This document shows, piece by piece, positions 40,212 through 50,477 of a stretch of DNA of 64,000 nt (its first letter is position 1; each line of letters opens with the position of its first letter). The stretch is from contig MJCC01000001.1 of NCBI GenBank assembly GCA_001766655.1, positions 914,723-978,722 on the forward strand, given 5' to 3'. This DNA comes from Phytomonas francai (lineage: Eukaryota; Euglenozoa; Kinetoplastea; Trypanosomatida; Trypanosomatidae). The notes beneath the pieces were generated by a model that saw nothing but the letters and a program-made list of their open reading frames with translations, was not told the origin of the DNA and ran no database searches. The position numbers and the translations under genes are program-made.

Positions 40212-41225
40212 CTACCCCTTGGCGGCCTTCACATTGTGTTGGAGGAGCCTCTGAACGCGTAGTGCAGCTGCCGCCTCATCAAAGGGGGTCTTTGAATTCG
40301 GGCTAAGCGCTCGCCAGGCTTGAACTGCATCAACCTGGGAGCTGAATTTGCCCTTGTTGGCTGCGCGAAACAACTGATAGCTTGTTACATGTGCATTTAG
40401 CTTGGCGTCTCGTTTCTTGCCCGATACCTGAATTTGAAGAGACGCTGCGCCTGAATTCCCTGTGGAGGGAAGGTCTGGTAAAGCAGAGCATCCGCTCAAT
40501 GGATGAAATGGTACGGATCCCGCAGAATGATGAAAGGACGGCATTTTGGTAACCACACCAGCGGCGTCTGTTGCAGCTCCGGAGGCAGAAATGGGATCCT
40601 TCCACCGGTCACTCCACGTCTTTGCTCGCCTTTCACACTCCTCCCGGTGCTTCTGGTCTGTATAAAACCATTTTTGAGCTAGGCTACTGTGTTGACGTAA
40701 GGTGTCCTCTACCTCTGGGTTCAAATCAGTATGATTTGTGTTTTCACTGCCGCTGCTGTTGTTGCTGCTCAGATCAATCTGAGCATTTTGCATCGCAGCA
40801 CCTCGACTAGCGCGCTCATCCGCTCTGCAGGTTACTTCATGACAAAATACCTCAAACGCAGACAGAGGCCGGTGTGGGAGTCGCGTTTGTTTTTGGGCCC
40901 ATTCAAGGACGTCCTGGTCAAGGGCAGGGAAAGCCTGTTTGGGATCCCGGGAGATCTTGCTCCTATTTACCGTGTCACCTGGTCGGCGTGCTTTCTTATC
41001 CATCACCGGTAAAGGAGAAAACAAGGACGAGTCTGAAACCGTGTGAAGCACATGATGAGGTCCGCGCGATTTTGGATGGTTGTGTAAACAGTGATCATTC
41101 GTTGTATCAACTGAGGCGGGGCCCGCGAGCTGCCTTCCACAGCATGGACAGAACTGCGTGGTGAATCGACAGGAGGGGCAAGAAAACTCGGCCAACCCAC
41201 TAGAGGCAACCGCAAATTGCCGCAT
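40212..41225 (-). CDS. Divergent HMG-box-like protein with N-terminal Cys cluster
   Basis: The product has 337 residues. The N-terminus carries CPSC (Cys16, Cys19) and CPCC (Cys26-29), spaced like a small zinc ribbon. Residues about 117-215 resemble an HMG box: LPHRPLSAFEVFCHEVTCRA, later SSLAQKWFYTDQKHREECER and WSDRW, matching the P-x-SAF-x-xF start and the central W-x-x-x-x-x-x-K/R-x-x-Y/E pattern. The box is split by a Ser/Asn-rich insert. A second box-like unit near the C-terminus reads HVTSYQLFRAANKGKF, then AVQAWRALSPNSKTPFDEAA. HMG boxes bend DNA in nucleus or kinetoplast; no presequence is evident, so nuclear is likelier. The start is ATG 41225. The call rests on pattern recognition and needs a profile search. 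Confidence 0.65.
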   Translation of the reverse strand: MRQFAVASSGLAEFSCPSCRFTTQFCPCCGRQLAGPASVDTTNDHCLHNHPKSRGPHHVLHTVSDSSLFSPLPVMDKKARRPGDTVNRSKISRDPKQAFPALDQDVLEWAQKQTRLPHRPLSAFEVFCHEVTCRADERASRGAAMQNAQIDLSSNNSSGSENTNHTDLNPEVEDTLRQHSSLAQKWFYTDQKHREECERRAKTWSDRWKDPISASGAATDAAGVVTKMPSFHHSAGSVPFHPLSGCSALPDLPSTGNSGAASLQIQVSGKKRDAKLNAHVTSYQLFRAANKGKFSSQVDAVQAWRALSPNSKTPFDEAAAALRVQRLLQHNVKAAKG

Positions 41226-41281
41226 GGAACATAATATCTAGTGAAATAAGAAGGAGGGAAGGTAAAGGAGGAGGGGAAAAA
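41226..41281 (-). promoter_or_regulatory. Predicted trans-splicing signal of the HMG-like gene
   Basis: The plus strand at 41244-41281 is nearly pure purine, hence a strong C/T tract on the transcribed strand. The first AG after it lies at 41239-41238, giving a predicted 5' UTR of about 12 bases before the ATG at 41225. This is the clearest such signal in the window. Confidence 0.5.
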
Positions 41282-41306
41282 TTAGGTTTGGGTTCATTCA
41301 TACGAA

Positions 41307-41307
41307 A

Positions 41308-41353
<46 letters not shown>
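41307..41353. repeat. Imperfect TA repeat
   Basis: About 47 bases of TA units with single C and G interruptions that make it nearly self-complementary, so it could form a hairpin or cruciform. Confidence 0.9.
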
Positions 41354-41558
41354 CATTCTATGTGAAAATATCTACAGTCACTCCCTATTAATTTGCATGC
41401 ATATTTTGAATCCCCGTCTCTCTCTTCCGCCTTGTTAAGGGTATCAGACATTAAGAGACAAGCGTAAAAGATCATAAATTAGTGGTGTTAAAAAAATATT
41501 GATTTTTAAAGATATACATAAACCCTATAACATAGTCCATTTGAGGTACCTTGATATA

Positions 41559-41572
41559 GGTATATATATAGG

Positions 41573-41609
<37 letters not shown>

Positions 41610-41632
41610 ATATATGTATATATAGTATATGT
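41559..41632. repeat. Compound TA-TG-TA repeat
   Basis: TA units give way to a short TG run at about 41595-41609 and then TA again. It lies within the spacer downstream of the RUS gene's right-hand neighbour region, close to the RUS stop codon. Confidence 0.9.
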
Positions 41633-41758
41633 GCATAATAAACTCACTTTCCTTCCCTTCTCTCAAATTAAGATCCCAAAAATTTTGCTATAAAAAAATA
41701 AAAGCATTACCGTGGGAAGATCCACCAGTTTTTTTACCCTAATCTGTTCTCAAGAATA

Positions 41759-43624
41759 CTACAGATAATGAACAGCAATGGTATGTCCTTCTTGAGGTAC
41801 CAAAAGGCGATCTAATTTCCATCCATTTTGTTCCAGTTCGGAAATAAAGCGAAGATACAGTGGATGCAAACTGTCGTCATTCGAGTCGTGGTATAATGTT
41901 GCCACTTTGCCGTCTGCGTCTTTCTGAACTTCTGGGGGTGACTGGCGGGACTGTCGGCGTAAATCTAACACTCCGTCCGCGCGAAGCGATTGGATAACGT
42001 GAAGTGTGTTGTCGTCATGGCGCCCTAGGATAGCGGACCGGCACGCAGTATCCTTTCCATCGCGCTTAGACCCTTCTCCACCTTCAACAGACGTCTCATC
42101 GCCCCCTTGTCTCGTCAGGGTCATCGCGCGGGTGTGGCTGTACGCGTAAAAATAAGCCCATAAAAGCCGTCGACTGACTGGCTCAAATGAAGCTTTCGGC
42201 TGAGCCTCATTGATAGTGGAAAGATTCGGGGAGTCTTGCTTACCACCATCGTTTTCAGACAACGATAGAACTGAATTCTTTTGCGAAGGCGAGGTAATGA
42301 CAAACTGCTTAGAAACCGCCTCCCAGCTTTTCGGATGCCCACTCATGGTATAGATTTCTGGAAGCAAGACGTAGTATGTCTTCCAAGATTCATCAAAGAG
42401 CAGAGCGACACCGCGTGTTGACAAGCTTTCGCTCACTTTTTCAATAACGTAATGTCTAGCAGAGGGATCAAGATTTGAATTATTCTGTAAGATAGCGAAA
42501 AGGGAAGCTCCAAAATAGATTTTCACTGAAAGAAAACGAAGGTAACTACACAAGAACCGTTTGAAAGTGCAAGTGAAGTTGGACTGAGAAGGCAAGTTGA
42601 TTGGAGATAATATGAACAAGCTTTCCTTTTTATTGGCCAATTCAGGGGAAATATCCAAGAGACTTGGAAACGTTTTCTCCCCTTCATTCTGCGCAGAGCT
42701 AAGAGCACTTTCCAAGGTAGCATCAGTCTTTTTCATCACGAGCTCAAGCTCCATATTATGTTCATAAAAGCGATTTAGACACCATTCCAGAAGTGGTCCA
42801 TTTAGCTGTATTAAAATCATTGAACGAACTAACATGTGATTTGCGATTAGATGACCCATGGTGAATACGATAAACACTTTGAGTGTAGCTCGCCACGACG
42901 ATGGAGGGGTCATATAGGATACGATGTTGCCCAGCAGCAGCCCAAGAAGAGCTGCGATGTTGTTGCGATTTCGAGCCTTGGCGTCTACATCCGCGGAATT
43001 CCCTCTCTTCGCAAAGTGCTGCAGCAGAGCCTGCCGGGTACCCTCCCCTGCTACGGACACAAGCGCCTTTAACATTGACGCTGTGGCCACGAGCGCAAGA
43101 AAGACAGGGTAGCTGAACCACGCTGAGCACAGTTCGATCAGCATCGCAATATCACTGCTGATATCCGCTATGAGACGCCAGGTTTTGGCGCGGCAATCCA
43201 AGTTAGAGCTCACTCGTGTCGAGAAGACAATGCTGGAGACCATCACCACACCATCCCGAAGCATCCACGACGCGGTCGAGCCGATAGCGCTCGCGCCGGA
43301 GGCCCCGACGCCCAAGCCTATGAGCACCGCGCGGATCGCCAAGGTTGACCCGATACTACTACAGAGCGTCTGCAGCGCATCCCACTTGGCTACCTCAACG
43401 AGGTCCGGCGTCGTGCTGTTGGGGAAACCCGCCGGGAGCATCACGCGCTCAGCCCACCTCCGCCACTGAAAACGGGACGGTTTAGTGTTACGTTCACTGG
43501 GATCTGCATTTGCATGGGCATAGAACTCCTGGGCACTCACTTCACTTGTGACTTTTAGGCCATTGGGACTAGAGGAGTCGACCTTGAATACGCGCTTGTG
43601 AGTACCCTGAAATTCACTGATCAT
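41759..43624 (-). CDS. RUS-family (DUF647) membrane protein
   Basis: The product has 621 residues and belongs to the ROOT UVB SENSITIVE family. The hallmark is at residues 63-78, MLPAGFPNSTTPDLVE, followed by KWDALQTLCSSIGSTLAIRA and GLGVGASGASAIGSTASWML. Further conserved pieces are DLDCRAKTWRL-like (SNLDCRAKTWRLIADI) and GEGTRQALLQHFAKRGNSAD. Several hydrophobic segments between about 90 and 280 indicate a polytopic membrane protein. The C-terminal half is the less conserved variable region, with an acidic insert. RUS proteins occur in plants, animals (C16orf58) and protists, and their molecular role is unclear; in plants they act in light and vitamin B6 pathways. I start at ATG 43624; three codons back to a TTG are dropped. 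Confidence 0.92.
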   Translation of the reverse strand: MISEFQGTHKRVFKVDSSSPNGLKVTSEVSAQEFYAHANADPSERNTKPSRFQWRRWAERVMLPAGFPNSTTPDLVEVAKWDALQTLCSSIGSTLAIRAVLIGLGVGASGASAIGSTASWMLRDGVVMVSSIVFSTRVSSNLDCRAKTWRLIADISSDIAMLIELCSAWFSYPVFLALVATASMLKALVSVAGEGTRQALLQHFAKRGNSADVDAKARNRNNIAALLGLLLGNIVSYMTPPSSWRATLKVFIVFTMGHLIANHMLVRSMILIQLNGPLLEWCLNRFYEHNMELELVMKKTDATLESALSSAQNEGEKTFPSLLDISPELANKKESLFILSPINLPSQSNFTCTFKRFLCSYLRFLSVKIYFGASLFAILQNNSNLDPSARHYVIEKVSESLSTRGVALLFDESWKTYYVLLPEIYTMSGHPKSWEAVSKQFVITSPSQKNSVLSLSENDGGKQDSPNLSTINEAQPKASFEPVSRRLLWAYFYAYSHTRAMTLTRQGGDETSVEGGEGSKRDGKDTACRSAILGRHDDNTLHVIQSLRADGVLDLRRQSRQSPPEVQKDADGKVATLYHDSNDDSLHPLYLRFISELEQNGWKLDRLLVPQEGHTIAVHYL

Positions 43625-44496
43625 CGGTGCCAATGTCTTACTTTGATGCCAAGCCCCTTCGCCTTAGTTTATAAACAATCGCAACCGAAAAGTAAAGATA
43701 AAAAGATTAAAAAGCTTTTTAAAGGGCTGAAAATTGAGAAAAGGGGTAAATAAAATATGTGAATCAACAATACAAATAAGCTAAACCTGATATAAAGTAA
43801 TAAAGCAAACACTCTTTGAGGGAAAATCCTGTAATTATTAGGATTTTCTAAGTGCAAAAGCAAAAATAAGGATTGTTTAATTTGTTTTATCCACTGTCTA
43901 TATATACCAAGTGGCTTGCAATGTCAAGATTTAAACTGTTGATAATGGGAAAATTACTTCTAATGAAGCAAAGTGAGTGTAAACCAAAGAAGAAAAAGCC
44001 TGTGCTACTGCCAAAGCTTTTGGGGGAAAACAGCAGGAAAATGTAAATTTGTTGCTTTTGACTTCAAAAGCAATAAGAACTAAATAACGCAAGATTGAGC
44101 AAACAAACTAATCAAGGTAAAAGATCGCATCTATGAGAAGCGCTTTGTATCAACTTTTGTGATATGAAAATGAACCCTCTCTTCACCCCTTTCTCTAACC
44201 ACCTCATGCAACTAAAGGATGTCCTTTTTTGAAAAAAAAACAACAGTAGAAAGAATTTCAAAAAGATTAGAGATACTTCTATCCCATAAAAACACCCCCC
44301 CCCCCCCCTCCAGCATTACCCTACAAACCGAAATAAAATTCTAAACAAACGAGAATGGTGACTGTGCCGCAACTAACTACAGAAAGAGATGTAACGCCCT
44401 CGTTTACTGTGTGTCCCTCGATTAAACTAGGCATGGTGTAGTCGTGCCACAGTTTACTTTATGTTGCATCGCACTTCGCCAAAAGAAATTTGGTCG
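43625..44496. other. AT-rich intergenic region with C homopolymer
   Basis: The spacer between the SEC8 gene and the RUS gene includes the C14 run at 44295-44308. A 64-codon frame at 43669-43863 is hydrophobic only because the DNA is T-rich on that strand. No gene is seen. Confidence 0.4.
44295..44308. repeat. C homopolymer (14 bases)
   Basis: An uninterrupted C run on the plus strand in the spacer about 190 bases past the SEC8 stop codon in transcription direction. Confidence 0.9.
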
Positions 44497-47400
44497 CTAA
44501 AAAGGCGCCTTCGACTCTTCTATCTTCCTAGCCACATTATATCCTTCCTCTTCTTCTTCTTCCTCGTCCTCGTCCTCCTCTTCCTCTTCTTCTTCTTCTT
44601 CTGTCTCGTCCGCTTCAAACTGCGCCTTTGGGGTCTGTGAGTCGGCCAATTCCGGTGGGATCGTCTTTGAAGATGTCCCAAGGTCATTGCGCTGCGGGTT
44701 GATTGTCAATGGACCCATACGAGGGAGCTGTGACGTATCAGAACCTCTCCAACTTGTCCATAACCCGCTGTTCCACCCTTCTCCTTCGATGCCGTCTACG
44801 GTTTTCTTCTGTGAGGCCTCCAACGCCTTCAGTTTGGAGTGGAAAAAGGCAATGTGGGTGCGCACGATCCCGTCTTCGCCCACTCCCCTGGCTTGGCGGA
44901 GCACCAACTGAATGAGCTCCTCGATTTCGGCTGTTGTGAAGTGTCTGTAGTCCTCTGTCGCGATTAGCTCGTTCACTACATCCTGGGTACGAATGTATCG
45001 CAGGAAAACGGCAGGGCGGTATAGATAGTTGCTCACTGCGTCGTGCACATCAATATCGGTGGGCAGGATGTGTTGAAAAGCAGCTTGAAGGACCATAAGA
45101 TTCGTGTTCAGGCGTGCAAGGCCCGCCGATGAGATGCATTTATCTCGGAGTCGTGCCATCTCCATCAATACAAGCCCTCCCGCTGGCCTTGACAAGGTCA
45201 AGCAGGTATACTTAATTTTTTCCCGTGGCAAGTACTGCTTCAGTAAGGCGTAAAAGTTCTTTATGGAGCGCGCATACGCCTGAACGAAGGTGTCAGCCGA
45301 GGCCGAAATTACCGCGGAGCTGTAACACTCGTCGCGGAGCTGTGGAAGAAAGCAAAACGCCATGAAGCGAGCCTCGATGGAGAGAAAGAAGAGTGAAAGC
45401 TGGGATAGGGCGTAGAGACGCGTCAGGTGCCCTGCTAGGCGAACCATTTGCTGCGCTGTGGCCTTGCCCGAGGCCAGCGGGATACGGGACAGGTTCGCAC
45501 TGCGGAGCAGCTCACGGAAGGAGTGCCCGGGGACGCAACAGTCGGGGTAGTTGAGGAGACGCGCGCCATCTGGCCATAGATCCCGCTTCATCTCCTCGCA
45601 AAGCCACTCCGTCGAGAAACAGGTGGCCGCTAACGCCACAATGGAGCCGTCATCACCAAGGCAAAGTTTATTGGGTGGTGTCAACCCAATCTTCTCATCG
45701 AGGGTGTCGCCGTAATCGAGTGGCTTTGACTCGAGAGAGAGGTCAAGGAAGGGGGAGGTGGTGGCGTTGTACTCATGCCCACTCGTGCGCTGTGCGCAGT
45801 TGTACTGGTAGTACAAGAAAAGATTACGGTCGATGTAATCGTGCGCGTGATGGAGCCTTTCTTCATCACACAACATCGACCAGAGTTGATCTGGCGCCTC
45901 AGCAAAGGCGTGCTCAAATGCGGTGTTGATCAAATGATGTTGTATGGTCCCAACCGCGAGAGACTGGAGCTTCTGCATTAGGAATGCTGTCAGCTCCACG
46001 ACAAAATTCTCGGAGACATTTTGTTCGACAGCCTCTGCAAGCGATGCCGGTAGAGCGCTTCGAATCTCCGTCACCTTTCGGATCACCTTGCCGACGTAGT
46101 GCACACATGTGAGAAGGGGGAAGGGAGCGTCAGGAGTGTTTACCGTCGGCCACGCTGCGCAGCGCTCTGTGTTTCGTGAAAGTGGCTTGTCCTCTCTAGT
46201 ACCTTCCTTGGGCTCGATATTTGCTGCCAGGACAGAAGTCTCTAAGGGCTGTGCAGGACCCTTGTTCTGAGGTTTCAAAGCGTTCGACTTCTCATTAGTG
46301 TCTAATGCTGCAAACAACCGGAGCAGCTTCTGGGAATGAAAGCTATGCAACGCAGGAATGTAAGTGGTGCGAAAGAACTCTTTGAAAAAACTAAGGACAC
46401 TTTCATCACGACTTAACAACCGAATTTCTGGAACACAATCACAGCAACGGTCCACGAAGTGTGATGCGCATCCGTAGCATGTGAGCACGTTCATCACCGT
46501 GAAAACAAACCAGTTTTGCAGAACAGACGCGTTCGAAAGTACCGAGGGTATTGTTCCACCCGTTGCCACCCCTCCCCCATCACTGCCATACGCGTCCATC
46601 AGCGCTAACGGGTTGACTGTGTCGTTAAGTACCGTCTGAGACTGCAACAACTGCACCTTACTGATCTTCATATTCTCAGCATGGGCTCGCTTGACGGCAT
46701 CCACTAGACTAAACGAAATACTGCCAACTTCCTCAGTCATACGCAGCAGGCCGCTGGAGCTGTAGGTGGACAACAAGCGATCTAAGCCAGCATCATCCGC
46801 CGTGTGGCTCTCCACCTCCTTCCGCGATGCGCCCATGCGTTGCGTGCGGCTCACGTCACTGCGCTGCCTTGAAAGGGATGACATTGCGGCGACGTCGTCG
46901 TCTCCGCCGCCGTTGGCCTCCTGCGCATCGCAAAGAACGCGAAGAACAAACTCAATGTGGTAGTTGAGCTGAGACCAGAGCGCCTGGAGATCCCACTGAC
47001 GGCATAAGTTGCGGACAAGCTGCACGAACATGCCACGCACACTATCCTCTATTTTTTCGGCAAGGGACAGACGAACTCGTTTGAGTGCCTCCACGCTGTT
47101 CTTATCGGAGTACTTGACAGCAACAGTATTGATACATGAATCCAGGAAGTTTATAACAGTCCTCAAACACGGCTTCCGATCGGTAGAGGAGGGATTGGTC
47201 TCACAATGACCTGTGGCGGGGGGTTGGATGCTCCCTGGCTCAGGCGTGGAATTCGCCTTGAGGAAATTTTCCATCGTGAAAAACTCCCTGACCTGGTAGA
47301 GCACTAACCTATCTTCCTGATTCTGTGATTGACCTTGCAAGGAGCTATCCTCTACAGAAGGAACCGGTGATTGAATTGGTTTGTCCTTTTTAAGATCAGC

Positions 47401-49380
47401 TTCAGTGTTGCGCAGCGCAGCATTAATGATATTTTCAATATCAGACAGGTGCGCGTCGAGAGAGACATCCCACAATTTCCATTGTGTGCTGCACTTCTCC
47501 ACATCAAACGGAGCCGGCTGAGTGATAAACTCTGAAACAAATGGGTAGTATGCGACAAGAATGATTTTATATAAGTAGTCTGCATTACGCATAATCTCCT
47601 CCAGCTCGGCGAACAACGTTGAAAGGAAGGTGCGCAGGTCACGAGACTGGACCATGGCAATAGCCTCTCCCATCGAAACAGTGTCGTTGGTGAGACTGAA
47701 AGCCTGCACCGTAGTAGCTTGCACAATGGCAGTTTTATTACTTCCCGCTAAATTGGTGCTACTGATTAATTTTTGCCTCCATGAGTTGTAAAGTCGGAGA
47801 AATCGCGCTATAAACCACTCGATCCGCTTTGCTGCCCGGGAGAAAAACGCCTCGTGGCAGTTGTCGATCTTTCCGAGCAGCAAAAGGCTCTTTACACACA
47901 ACGGAATGAACTTGAAGTAGTCCTGGACCAAAGAATCATCATCTGGATTATCAGAAATGCTTTCTAAGACATCTTTTAGAGTGCGCTCCATTCTAAAGTT
48001 CCCGGAGTTCACCGCTTTTGTAGTCTCATTGACGTAGCTAGACGAACGTACGGAATCTTCCCTCGCCCCGTTGCCTCCCCTATCTCTTACCCCTATGGAA
48101 CTGTACTCCGCCGCAGCATCAACCCATCCCGCAGATTGCGAGTACTTCAATACAGCAGACTGTAAATCAGGAGCCACTACACGCTCAGAGTAACTAACCA
48201 CCTCGTTTTCCTGGATCATCTGCTGTATCTGATGAATGTTCGCCCTAGCCAGACGATTCTTTCGAAATACGCAGTCCATCAAGTCGTCAATAATCGTTGT
48301 ATGGAGCGTCCTCATTGTAGACTCCACGTTCTCACGCAAGCCTTGGGTGGCGCGAATTCGCTGCATCTGTTCTTCTCGCAGTGCCTTTGAATGGATCTTG
48401 CAAAGTTGCACTGCACGCAGGTAGTGTTTAGACGCAATTAAGCCCCGCACGTCGGACTCGACATTGATAGCCTCCTGAATGCGCTGCAGCATCTCTGTCA
48501 TCAGCAGAGATTTCACGGCGCGGAGTCTGAGCACATGAAGCTGCTCAGCGTGAGAGTCTAACGACGTGGCGGCCTGCGCCAGATCCCGCTTGAGTCTTGC
48601 AAGGGAGTCGTCGCTGCCCGAAACCGCAAGAATCATCTCGGAAAAGTTAAAAATGGCTTTATTGAACTCATCGTGGTGGACCTCGATGTATTCACCAAGA
48701 TCGAGATCAATTTCATCCTTAAGATCTTTGTAAGGTAGGACCTTCTCTTCAATTTCGGCGGGGGTCGCATCGGCGCCGGTAGCTTCCGATAGAATAATCC
48801 CCACCACATGTGTGTAGGGGGCAAAGTTTTCAGAAAGCAGTTCCGGGTCAACCTCCTCGAAGAGCTCACGAGTGTTCTGCACAAAGTTACGGTCTTCCAA
48901 CGGAAGGTTGCCGCAATCGTCGTCGCATTCGACAGTCCCTCGCATCCCAGAGTCTCCGCTGCTCCGGAACAGGCGCCTTGAGAGGGCGAAAGCTCCCTGA
49001 AGCGGTTTTCGCCGAGCCGTTGCGTCCCCGTTACCTGCCTCGCCGAAATTCGGATCAAGATCCTTGATAAAGGGAGCCGGAAAAAGGTCGGATGAGGTCG
49101 GTTGGTGTCCAAAGGGTGTGGCACCAGATGAGGGTGGCTGTGGCGAGGCAAAGAAGCCCCCGTTACCCCGCTCTTCGCTCGGAATTCCTCCATCTTCCTC
49201 GTCAGATCTCTGTTCATCATTTTCCAAAAAGTCATCAGATGGATTGTAAAACGCTGAATGAGTATCGACTGTGGCGTTCTGAGCCAAGAATGCACTATTC
49301 ACGGCATAAGCATTTTCATTTTGAGAAAAAAAATTATCGGTATTCCTAAAATCGTCTGTTTGATAGCGCCACGCGCACAT
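44497..49380 (-). CDS. SEC8: Probable exocyst subunit SEC8 (EXOC4), long form
   Basis: The exocyst tethers secretory vesicles to the plasma membrane, in trypanosomatids near the flagellar pocket. This is the longest gene here, 1627 residues, against about 975-1065 for yeast and human Sec8. The first 170 residues are acidic and disordered. From about residue 180 (LLSENFAPYTHVVGI) the sequence follows the Sec8 N-terminal domain: YIEVHHDEFNKAIFNFSEMI, then DSLARLKRDLAQAATSL and HVLRLRAVKSLLMTEMLQRI, the coiled-coil stretch common to exocyst CATCHR subunits. Long helical bundles fill the rest. The tail near 1593-1612 is almost wholly Glu/Asp. The start ATG is at 49380 (MCAWRYQTDD) and the stop is TAG. 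The Sec8 call rests on the N-terminal domain; another CATCHR tether such as a Vps or COG subunit is the alternative. Confidence 0.68.
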   Translation of the reverse strand: MCAWRYQTDDFRNTDNFFSQNENAYAVNSAFLAQNATVDTHSAFYNPSDDFLENDEQRSDEEDGGIPSEERGNGGFFASPQPPSSGATPFGHQPTSSDLFPAPFIKDLDPNFGEAGNGDATARRKPLQGAFALSRRLFRSSGDSGMRGTVECDDDCGNLPLEDRNFVQNTRELFEEVDPELLSENFAPYTHVVGIILSEATGADATPAEIEEKVLPYKDLKDEIDLDLGEYIEVHHDEFNKAIFNFSEMILAVSGSDDSLARLKRDLAQAATSLDSHAEQLHVLRLRAVKSLLMTEMLQRIQEAINVESDVRGLIASKHYLRAVQLCKIHSKALREEQMQRIRATQGLRENVESTMRTLHTTIIDDLMDCVFRKNRLARANIHQIQQMIQENEVVSYSERVVAPDLQSAVLKYSQSAGWVDAAAEYSSIGVRDRGGNGAREDSVRSSSYVNETTKAVNSGNFRMERTLKDVLESISDNPDDDSLVQDYFKFIPLCVKSLLLLGKIDNCHEAFFSRAAKRIEWFIARFLRLYNSWRQKLISSTNLAGSNKTAIVQATTVQAFSLTNDTVSMGEAIAMVQSRDLRTFLSTLFAELEEIMRNADYLYKIILVAYYPFVSEFITQPAPFDVEKCSTQWKLWDVSLDAHLSDIENIINAALRNTEADLKKDKPIQSPVPSVEDSSLQGQSQNQEDRLVLYQVREFFTMENFLKANSTPEPGSIQPPATGHCETNPSSTDRKPCLRTVINFLDSCINTVAVKYSDKNSVEALKRVRLSLAEKIEDSVRGMFVQLVRNLCRQWDLQALWSQLNYHIEFVLRVLCDAQEANGGGDDDVAAMSSLSRQRSDVSRTQRMGASRKEVESHTADDAGLDRLLSTYSSSGLLRMTEEVGSISFSLVDAVKRAHAENMKISKVQLLQSQTVLNDTVNPLALMDAYGSDGGGVATGGTIPSVLSNASVLQNWFVFTVMNVLTCYGCASHFVDRCCDCVPEIRLLSRDESVLSFFKEFFRTTYIPALHSFHSQKLLRLFAALDTNEKSNALKPQNKGPAQPLETSVLAANIEPKEGTREDKPLSRNTERCAAWPTVNTPDAPFPLLTCVHYVGKVIRKVTEIRSALPASLAEAVEQNVSENFVVELTAFLMQKLQSLAVGTIQHHLINTAFEHAFAEAPDQLWSMLCDEERLHHAHDYIDRNLFLYYQYNCAQRTSGHEYNATTSPFLDLSLESKPLDYGDTLDEKIGLTPPNKLCLGDDGSIVALAATCFSTEWLCEEMKRDLWPDGARLLNYPDCCVPGHSFRELLRSANLSRIPLASGKATAQQMVRLAGHLTRLYALSQLSLFFLSIEARFMAFCFLPQLRDECYSSAVISASADTFVQAYARSIKNFYALLKQYLPREKIKYTCLTLSRPAGGLVLMEMARLRDKCISSAGLARLNTNLMVLQAAFQHILPTDIDVHDAVSNYLYRPAVFLRYIRTQDVVNELIATEDYRHFTTAEIEELIQLVLRQARGVGEDGIVRTHIAFFHSKLKALEASQKKTVDGIEGEGWNSGLWTSWRGSDTSQLPRMGPLTINPQRNDLGTSSKTIPPELADSQTPKAQFEADETEEEEEEEEEDEDEEEEEEEGYNVARKIEESKAPF

Positions 49381-49955
49381 TTTTCCTACTTAAAGGGAAA
49401 ACAATAATACGGAGAAAATAAGAAGACCGTCTAATAGTCCTCTAGTGTGGCAAACCTGCAGTCAACGAAGCGCACTCCCCTTCCCTCGCTGTCCTTCTTT
49501 TGGTGTGCAAGCTTTACGTTGTTCTTTGTCGAAAAGCCTTGTAAAATTCAAGGAGTTGGTATGGCAAAGGATGGGCGCACCGGTTCTTCTTTGCTCGCCT
49601 TATCCACGATTTAATCCTATATGCTTCAAAACAAGCCTATAGATGGTTTCTCTATTTAAAAAAACAGTATTGCAGGTACCGGGGTGAGGAAAATGTCAAA
49701 GAAAGAGAAAAAGAAGAAGACTCAATTGAATAACCACGTTCTCTTCTTCCGCCAAGGGAGCTCCCCTTCCGATATGCATGTCTGTGCCCACTTTCAATAA
49801 AAGAAAGCTTCACTTGTGCCCTACCTACAGGAAAATTTTACTTCCCTGCAGATTGTTGCTATTTTTTCTTTTTTATATGGTTAATCATAAAATGAAAAGT
49901 TCGACTTAGGGACAATTCGTGTGCATCTCCACGCCATACCCTGCTTCAAGCCTCC
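49381..49955. other. Intergenic region
   Basis: The spacer between the uS17 gene and SEC8 has a purine-rich plus-strand stretch at about 49698-49718 (pyrimidine tract for SEC8). No gene or repeat stands out. Confidence 0.4.
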
Positions 49956-50477
49956 TCAGTTCTTCGCGAACTTCTTGCCCAACTTATCCGCGGCCGTCTT
50001 GCTGACCACCTCGAGCACGTTATAGCGGACGGTCTTGCTGAGCGGGCGGCAGTGCCCGACGATGACCTCGTCCCCAGGCTTCGGCTCGAAGGCCGGGCTG
50101 CAGTGCACGGCGAGGGACTTGTGCCGCTTTTGATAGCGCTGGTACTTCTTAATGAAGTGGAGGTAATTCCGTCGGATGATGATCGTGCGCTTCATCTTGG
50201 TGGAGTGGACCACGCCGCGCAGGATGCGCCCGCGGATCACCACGTTCCCGGTGAACGGGCACTTGCGGTCGATGTACTTGCCGTTCTTCGCCAGCTTCGG
50301 GGTCTTGAAGCCGAGGCCGACCTTCTTGGAGTAGCGGATGTGGCCGGACTGGTTCACGTGCTTCTTGTTGGGCCTGTGAATGTTCTCGTTCACGGCGGTC
50401 TGGCGCTGGTAGGCCTTCTCATGCTGGATGGTGGCATCCACGGCATGGGTACGGAAGTACTCGGTCGGGGCGGACAT
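49956..50477 (-). CDS. RPS11: 40S ribosomal protein S11 (uS17)
   Basis: This is a core protein of the small cytosolic ribosomal subunit, binding 18S rRNA. The product has 173 residues. The N-terminus (MSAPTEYFRTHAVDAT) is the variable eukaryotic extension. The conserved OB-fold body shows YIDRKCPFTGNVVIRGRILR, then STKMKRTIIIRRNYLHF and KRHKSLAVHCSP, ending with the uS17 signature GDEVIVGHCRPLSKTVRYNV. The gene is much richer in G/C at third positions than its neighbours, as expected for a highly expressed trypanosomatid gene. It ends with TGA, which shows that TGA is an ordinary stop here. The start ATG is at 50477. The identification is secure. Confidence 0.98.
   Translation of the reverse strand: MSAPTEYFRTHAVDATIQHEKAYQRQTAVNENIHRPNKKHVNQSGHIRYSKKVGLGFKTPKLAKNGKYIDRKCPFTGNVVIRGRILRGVVHSTKMKRTIIIRRNYLHFIKKYQRYQKRHKSLAVHCSPAFEPKPGDEVIVGHCRPLSKTVRYNVLEVVSKTAADKLGKKFAKN

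Larger units (their letters stand above)
41226..41758. other. Intergenic region dominated by TA/TG repeats
   Basis: The spacer between the RUS gene and the HMG-like gene is largely microsatellite at 41307-41353 and 41559-41632, plus the pyrimidine tract next to the HMG-like gene. No gene is seen. Confidence 0.45.
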
